Assembly: GCF_958298935.1 (NCBI RefSeq)
Contig: NC_084941.1
Location: forward strand, 19,814,001 to 19,878,000
Origin: Phragmites australis
Taxonomy: Eukaryota > Streptophyta > Magnoliopsida > Poales > Poaceae
DNA length: 64,000 bases
Reading direction: 5' to 3'
Shown: piece after piece, positions 57,759-64,000 of the stretch
Layout of the letters: each line of letters starts with the position of its first letter
How positions within the stretch are numbered: position 1 is the stretch's first letter
Notes under the pieces: model-generated
Told to the model about the DNA's origin: nothing
Databases searched by the model: none
The model's input: only the letters and a program-made list of their open reading frames with translations
Made by a program: the position numbers and the translations under genes

Positions 57759-60700
57759 TGTGAGGAACCGTCCAAATAGTATTCTAATTAATCATCAGGA
57801 GGATCATTATTCATAATCACAACCTCGACGATTAACCAGAATACCATTCCGGTAGTCCCGGCACGTGTTTTGTGCCCAGGATCGGAACACATGCCTTCCA
57901 ACTCAAATATCACAACACAGTTTAATAGAGAGCAAATAATTAAACTGGATTACCATTGTTAAACAAGCAACTGCTTCCACAATTTACAACAAAAGAGGAA
58001 CAACAACAAGTATGCAGCGGAAGAAAAACCTATACAACAAAAGAGTATGGAGCTGTATGCCCTTAGGCTCCATACCAAAAGCGCCGGAGTTCGGAGTAGA
58101 AGGTGCTACTCCTGCCCGCCACCCTGATCGGCAGGCACAAAGTAGCCGAACACAGCCTCTTCCTCGCCAACCTGCGAACCTGAAAGCAACTTAAGGGCAG
58201 CACCCTTAGTACGAAGGTACTAGCAAGTCTTACACAGTATGAGTATATATATTCTCGACTCCAAGGATCATGCATTTAAAGCTGTAGCAAGGATTAAGAC
58301 ATGTTTAAGTTCATTAAGCGGTAAGCAACCTAGACTCTAGGTGTAAGCAACTGACTTAACCAACCACCGACTCAAACCCTGCCAACCAACTGATCAAAAC
58401 AGATATATAACAACAAGTGTATAAAAGCAAACCATTCCCACCAAACCACCAACCACATACCGACCAAGCCACTCCAATCCAACCATGCCACAACCCACAT
58501 CGAAACTCTACGACCAAAACATGGTCGCTCGGTGGAGATAAGCGATAGCGATGCTCATGACCGAGAGCGCGGCAGTTCGAACTGATTATACACCCTGCAG
58601 GGGGATACTCCTGGACCCACACGACACAGGGACCATACGGCTTGTGCCACCCACTAAGATGCGCACAAGGGGGTACCCGTGACAACCTTTCCCAACCAGG
58701 CCCAACCATGTGGATCAACCATAGCTCGGCGAGGCGGTATTAGAACTACTCCCCGAGCAAACTAATACCGCTAAAAGCCCGGACTCAAACCGGACTCACA
58801 CCGTCTATGACGAGGCCCACATGACCACGTCTGCGAAGGTAATCAGCTCGCCTACCATTATATCAGCATGTGGTGAGTAAGGTATGTGCTAAAGCCGACT
58901 ACACCGATGATCGGTGCTTAACCGGTGCAAGCGGTCTACGGTGTCCGGGTTCCCTCCCCGAACTGCCTGAGGACTCCTCGTGAGCAGATGACACCCCTAA
59001 CACCGCCCACACCTCGTCTCAACTCACCACTCACCAAACCGACTCATCATCAACACAACCATAAGTGTGAACAAGTAATAAGTCCTAGGCTCGCGACAAC
59101 GGTGGACGCCGTCGTCGACTTCTACCGGAAAGCCTAAGTACCACTAAGCAAAGCGAACTAAAATTAGACCTCGATGACACCACTAGGCTCCTAGGAACAA
59201 CACATGACACGTGACCGAAATGGGATAATGCATCGGCATAGGTTCTACCCAATTCAGTACCCGACACATGCAATGTATACATAAGCGTAGATAACATATT
59301 AAATTTTCAAGTAGACACGGTGCAATATGAACGATGCTTGCCTTGCTGCCCTGAATCAGAAAGGTGGGACGCCTCACGATCGCCCACGGCCTCCGGGATC
59401 GACGGATCGGCGTTCACTACAGAAAGCAACGCGTGCAATGTAATGAGCATGTATGAAATGCGACCATGTAAGAAAAATATGCTCCACAATACATGACAAC
59501 ATTATTCCAAGATCGTACTGTCCAAACCAGAATTTTCCAAGTGGTCTCAAAAAGTTTGGAGTTCCTACGAATTAACTACGAATTTTACAAGCTATCAGCT
59601 ATCAGGAAAGCCTGATAAACCGTGCTCGGGTGCCTGGGATGAACAGTACTCGCGGGTACCCGGGGGGCGCTCGAGGTGAACAGTACCCGGGGTGCTCGGG
59701 GTGCTCGGGGTGAACAGTACAGGGGTGCTCGGGTGAACAGTACCCGGGGTGCTCGGGGTGCTCGGGGTGAACTGTGCTTGCTTGGGTGAACTGTGCTCCG
59801 TGCTCGGTGAACAGTACCAGGGGTGCTAGGTAAACAGTACCAGGGGTGATCGGGAACAGTACCCGGGGGCTCGGTGAACAGTACCAGGGTGCTCGGGTGA
59901 TCAGTACTCGGCGCTACAGTAAAAATCAGCCTCGCGCAGCTCCAGAGCAGCAGCCATTACAAAGGGAAAAACTGGGCTAAACTAACCTGGGAGTCTCTCT
60001 AAATCAAAAGTAAAAATGCCTAGAAGGGTGTACAGGGTCTAGACTTTGCTCAACCGCCTAGCAACATGATTCCTAACTTAAATCCACATAAATCCTCATT
60101 TGTTCCCAGACTGCAGAACTTTAAGAACTTTGCAACCCTAGTTCCAGATTCAAGATCTATCCAACCAAAAATGAGCATACTTGCCATGGGAGCCTAGCAG
60201 ACTCACCCAAGGTCCTTTGCTGAGGTTGGTGACCGCCAGTTGAAGGAGGAAACGACGGAAAATGGCTTGGAGAAGAGAGGAAAAACTGCTGCTTCCTTGC
60301 TTCTCCCAAAGAACACCAAACAAGTTCAGAACCAGCTCGAATTCCTTCGGAGAAACTGAAAATGAATTGGATGGACGAGTAGTCCTTGAGCTGGTGGTCA
60401 CGTGAGTACCACATACGTACCTTGATCTTGCTCCCAGAGGTAGGGATCCAAAGGGGGAAAAAGGGAGCCTAAGAGAGAGAGTGAGAGACAGCCAACTCCA
60501 ACTTGCTTCCTCAAAAAGTCTTATCTGGTGGAGTGGGTGAGTAGTACGTATGGGCAAGCTTTTTAGGAGGAGAGAGAGTGTTGTTGCCCACCTATAGAGA
60601 GATATTTTCCACCTAAGTGGGCCCCATTTACCTAGAGGAAAGTCCAGACTTGCTTCTAGCTCTTTTATTTTTCTTAGTTTTTCCTTCTCCCACCTCATTG

Positions 60701-60799
60701 ATTCAAAGTGAGGTGCTCCAGTGACCCAAACTGGAACATGAAGCTGAAATTGCATGTTTTAGGATTAAAACACACAATTACGGATTTTAGGACGTGACA
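57759..60799 (-). mobile_element. Large solo LTR (3041 bp), probably Ty3/gypsy
   Basis: On the minus strand it begins TGTCACGTCCTAAAATCCG and ends GGACGGTTCCTCACA, with TG..CA termini. The perfect 5-bp target duplication ACATA lies at 57754-57758 and 60800-60804. No internal domain or second LTR is present, so it is a solo LTR left by recombination. An open minus-strand frame of about 200 codons (60755-60150) near its start shows no known domain. Confidence 0.85.
59640..59925. repeat. GC-rich minisatellite in the solo LTR
   Basis: About ten irregular units of 20-35 bp are built on GTGCTCGGGGTGAACAGTAC. AACAGTAC recurs eight times, with variants such as GTGAACTGTGCT and GTGATCAGTAC. Confidence 0.85.
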
Positions 60800-60879
60800 A
60801 CATAGTTCTATCAGTTCTTGTTCATGATTCAGTTAACAATTAAAAAACTAAAAAAGTGTAGGAGCCAATTAAACTGGCC

Positions 60880-61095
60880 CACACTCTCTGTCTAGCCGAC
60901 TATGCCTAGGGACCGGTCGGTAAGACCGAGAGTGAGGTTGGTCTAATCGACTGCACAAAATATTACAACCGGTTCGAACCCCGACTATGATAACGACATT
61001 ACAAGCTGACTATCATAATGATGTCACAAGCTAACTGTGAAAGCAAGTATAGTTGGTTGATATGTACAACCGACTTTACTACTCTGCATAGCACA
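60880..61095. repeat. CACTA-type subterminal repeats, possible decayed right end of element D
   Basis: Alternating motifs AGCCGACTATG, AACCGGTTCGAAC, CCCCGACTATGATAA, AGCTGACTATCATAA, TATAGTTGGTTGATA and AACCGACTTTACTAC resemble the TAGTCGGTT family at 47601-47960. No clean CACTA terminus is visible. Confidence 0.4.
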
Positions 61096-61099
61096 GTCA

Positions 61100-61423
61100 T
61101 TTGCTACGAACAACCATTTGTACCATGTTAGCCAGCTGAAGAAACACATTGGGACTCATGCGATACTGATTACTGATTTGCCAATGGTCAACTCGGAAGG
61201 AAGAATCAAGGCTAAACCAGTTGAAGTACTAGACACCAGAGCTTTACCAAGGAATGATACTATTGTAACCCAGTGGCTTGTGCAGTGGGGCAGCAGTTCT
61301 CCTGCCGAGGCAACATGGGAGGACAAAACATTTATCAAATCTTCATTTCCATCCTTCTACCGAAGCATCATCTCAAAGTGGTGGCCTCATGACCTATCTT
61401 CAATGGGATGCCCTGATGGTTAG
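61100..61423 (+). pseudogene. Ty3/gypsy integrase C-terminal fragment
   Basis: About 101 codons read MYHVSQLKKHIGTHAI, KAKPVEVLDTRALPRNDTIV and TQWLVQWGSSSPAEATWEDK, and end in a stop at 61421. This is the HVSQLKK...W...ATWED end of the gypsy integrase, with a chromodomain-like fold expected. Everything upstream is missing. The frame is intact but truncated. Confidence 0.8.
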
Positions 61424-61465
61424 GTGAATTATCAGTCCTACAACAACACTTGAGGACAAGTGTGT

Positions 61466-61786
61466 TCTCAAGGGGGAGGGATTATCATGACCCAGCTGTT
61501 GGAAGACACAAGGACGACCCAGATCTCTTGTTACCCTTTACTTTCAATCGGATGACTCCAGTTAATTATTGTGCTTGTCATTTAATTGCCGTTCGGCAAA
61601 CAGTTAGTTAGGACTGTTTTACAACCAATTAAATCAGTTAAGCTTGTTTAGATTAAGCTAATGAGTTTGTAATCCCGGACAGGAGTTGATAACCCACTGG
61701 TGGCATGGGGAATCAGTATTATGTTGGTTGTTACATCTGTATCGTGATGAACTGAGATGAATACAACCAACTTACCCCTTTTCGCA
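61466..61786 (+). repeat. Polypurine tract and 3' LTR of the gypsy fragment
   Basis: The tract AAGGGGGAGGGA (61470-61481) follows the integrase stop by 50 bp. The LTR probably starts TGACCCAGCTGTTGG at 61488 and ends TTTTCGCA at 61786, about 300 bp. No second LTR is in the window. Confidence 0.6.
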
Positions 61787-61794
61787 ACTTATGT

Positions 61795-62512
61795 TCTTCC
61801 AAAATTTCTCTGAAATTGTTCCTAAATCTTGTAGATCTGCTCGCATGATCCTCCAATCGATCACAAGCATGTCACACCGCCTCATGTCTAGTGAGGCTGC
61901 CTTCATATGCCAGTCCATGCCATGGTCAGGGTCGGACCACTTTAACTGCTGCCTCGTCATCGGGTTCTTCCACTAGTGCGATAAGGAGAAGGACACACGT
62001 GCCATGCTGCGGTTCATCCTGCTAGACTCGCACTTATGGGGCGCCTCCCTTGACTTGCTTTTTGATGTTGAGATGTTCAATTCCTTCCGCCTTATAGGGT
62101 CCCGAAAAGGCCGCTTTGTCCTTGAGCTCTGCTGCACATCACTCGCTGCCATGCTTAGCCTCACCATGGTCAACCCCATGAATGGGGATGTGTCTGTGCT
62201 CCCAATCCTCTCCGGCAGGGACAGGCCCAGGTGCTACGTGTGCACAGTGCTCACTACCGATGACCTCGATGCCACTGCCGACCATTTGCATTAAGGATCT
62301 ACCTTCCACCTAGTCCTCATCTACAACCGCCGCAACTTCATAGTGTGCTTGTCTTACTCACCCAACGTGGGAATTTGGTCGATGGATGGCAAGGTGTCCG
62401 ATGTTAGGATCATTGAAAAGCGCCTCGGTGAGATGCAGATGAACGCCACCTTGGTCGTCGATAGCATCGCATTCTGGCGGGCAATAGCGCGGTGGTTGTA
62501 TTAGAGCTAATT
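61795..62512 (+). pseudogene. F-box-like protein pseudogene fragment
   Basis: Plus-strand frames read IGFFH, a stop, then [40 protein letters not shown], and after another stop GSTFHLVLIYNRRNFIVCLS and VGIWSMDGKVSDVRIIEKRL. This resembles the C-terminal half of grass F-box-family proteins, which act as SCF ubiquitin-ligase adaptors. Stops at 61974 and 62292 and the missing F-box show it is a remnant. Assignment is from general similarity only. Confidence 0.5.
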
Positions 62513-62524
62513 CATGTCTAAGCA

Positions 62525-62969
62525 TGTTAGAATTATCATTAGGTTATGATCACCAGCATAATGCATTACCTGATCCTGGGAAATCCATGGCTTGTAGCAG
62601 GGAGGGATTGATGTAGGCGTACAAGTTGATGGAGGTGATCACGTTAGTGTAGATGAGCTTGCTACAGTGTAGGTGTGGCATAGGTGTAGATGACGATGGC
62701 ACGGCAGTGGTCTTCACTCCACAGCAGCACTCCCCGTGCGATCAGCCTAGGGCTTAGAGGTGTGGGGTGTGTGTTGGTCTCACGATACCTATCAATTTCA
62801 AGACACCAACGTTTTCCCCTTTTATGTAATGCTGGTGGAACAGGACTGCAACCAATTAAGTTGATTGGTTGCACCCTCGATCAGGGCACATAGTGGGGAC
62901 GGTCTCCCCCTAAAGTCTCTATCATTTCAGTTAGGATATGTTAGGGAATAGCCGAGATCAATTCCAACA
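62525..62969 (-). repeat. 3' LTR of a minus-strand copia element
   Basis: On the minus strand it starts TGTTGGAATTGATCTCGG and ends GATAATTCTAACA, giving TG..CA ends and 445 bp. The polypurine tract AAGGGGGAGAA (62980-62970) precedes it directly. Confidence 0.72.
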
Positions 62970-63059
62970 TTCTCCCCCTTGATCATAAGGCTAACATCAT
63001 AAGCCCACTCTCAATGAAATAGCACACCAAGGAAAAGCATTACAATGTATGACTGAAAC

Positions 63060-64000
63060 CCAAAAACCTGTAGTGTACCACTCCATCTCGAAATGGAAAA
63101 ACGTTATGTTTAATGCGAGTTGGTCTACTTTATGGTCCTCTTATCCAGAATCATAAGCTTTCCAATAACCCCATTCCGGCAACATGATAACGAAAAATAT
63201 GGGGTGGTAAGCCTTTGGTGAGCAGATCCGCAAGCATCGACTTAGTACTTATATGCTTGACATTGATTATTTGATCTTGTATTCTATCTTTCACAACATG
63301 ATACTTAATGTCGATGTGTTGTTACTTGTATAGAAAACTGCAGGTTGATTACCATAGTATAATGCAAGTGGTTTAGAAATATTATCTACCACTCTTAATC
63401 CAGGGATAAAGTTCTTCGGCCATACAACCTACCCAGTAGCCTCATAACATGCTACAAACTCAACTTGCATCGTTGACGATGTTGTAAGCTTATGCTTGAA
63501 GCTTTTTCACGAGATAGCTCCTCAAGCGAGGGTGAAGATATAACTTGACGTGAATTTCTTAGTATTCACACACCCCACAAAGTCTGCATCTGAATAACCA
63601 ACAACTTTAAGGTTATCAGATTTTTCGAATATGAGCATGTAGTTCTTAGTGCCTTGCAAATAGCAAAGGACTTTCTTAATGATTTTCCAGTAGTCTAGTC
63701 CTGGATTTGACTAATATCTACCAAGTATCACGGTCACAAAAGCAAAACCAGGGCACATAAATACTTGAGCATACATAATGCTTCCGACAATTGAAGCATA
63801 AGGAACCAACTTCATCTGATCAGCTTCTTATTGGTTCCTCGGACATTCAAATGTCCCAAACTTATCACCCTTTACAATAGAAGCGAGCGTGGCAGAGCAC
63901 TTATGCATATTTTATTTCTTCAGTACTCTGTCAATATATACCTTTTGAGACAAACCTAATACTCCTTTGGACCGATATCGGTGAATCTCAATACCAAGAA
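63060..64000 (-). pseudogene. Copia pol 3' part (end of reverse transcriptase and RNase H), runs off the window
   Basis: From the right edge, minus-strand frames read LGIEIHRYRSKGVLGLSQKV, YIDRVLKK, then SIVGSIMYAQVFMCPG, NPGLDYWKIIKKVLCYLQGT and VVGYSDADFVGCVNTKKFTS. This is the conserved C-terminal end of the copia reverse transcriptase and the RNase H start (YSDADFAG). In-frame stops and a frameshift near 63540-63480 show decay. The 5' part of the element lies beyond the window. Confidence 0.85.

Noticed and set aside
60150..60755. A 201-codon protein gene in the solo LTR
   Set aside because: No recognised domain; it lies within a defined LTR and probably reflects the promoter and leader of the retroelement.

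Overview
The window is nuclear DNA of a grass (Poaceae), probably a panicoid; I cannot name the species. The reasons are grass-type Tourist MITEs, CACTA (En/Spm) elements with grass-type subterminal repeats, Sirevirus-like Ty1/copia elements, Ty3/gypsy solo LTRs, and two intron-containing plant genes with GC-rich first exons. All coordinates were read by eye; no alignment or database search was run.

Two host genes look intact, both on the minus strand. Positions 667-2450 encode an RSRC2-like arginine/serine-rich protein with a C-terminal SMAP-type domain (five coding exons, 380 aa). Positions 36530-41315 encode a filament-like plant protein (FPP, DUF869; five coding exons, 1040 aa). In both, an intron in the 5' UTR appears to end one base before the ATG.

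Between and beyond them nearly everything recognisable is mobile DNA. 5.1-9.1 kb: a Tourist MITE, a decayed copia gag with its LTR (minus), and a 48-50 bp minisatellite. 10.0-33.3 kb: a large composite CACTA element (A). Its TNP2, Transposase_24, DUF8039 and Ulp1/C48-like coding remnants are split by a gypsy-type LTR and by a full copia element (21848-30827). The gypsy LTR is itself split by a nonautonomous CACTA (B, 14224-19993, target duplication AGA). B contains another CACTA of a different family (C, 14660-19672, target duplication TAG). 33.3-35 kb: a LINE remnant and a terminal-inverted-repeat element.

From 47 to 64 kb, downstream of the FPP promoter region, there is a second transposon mosaic: a tRNA-derived SINE, a gypsy LTR fragment cut by a CACTA end, low-complexity acidic ORFs, a GRF zinc-finger pseudogene, a copia-type solo LTR inside a tandem array with telomere-like motifs, a 3-kb solo LTR with target duplication ACATA, a gypsy integrase tail with its 3' LTR, an F-box-like pseudogene, and the 3' end of another copia element (minus) running off the right edge.

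The transposon genes carry many stops and frameshifts, so they are probably dead. The most informative signal is the insertion order recorded by the nest and by its exact target-site duplications.
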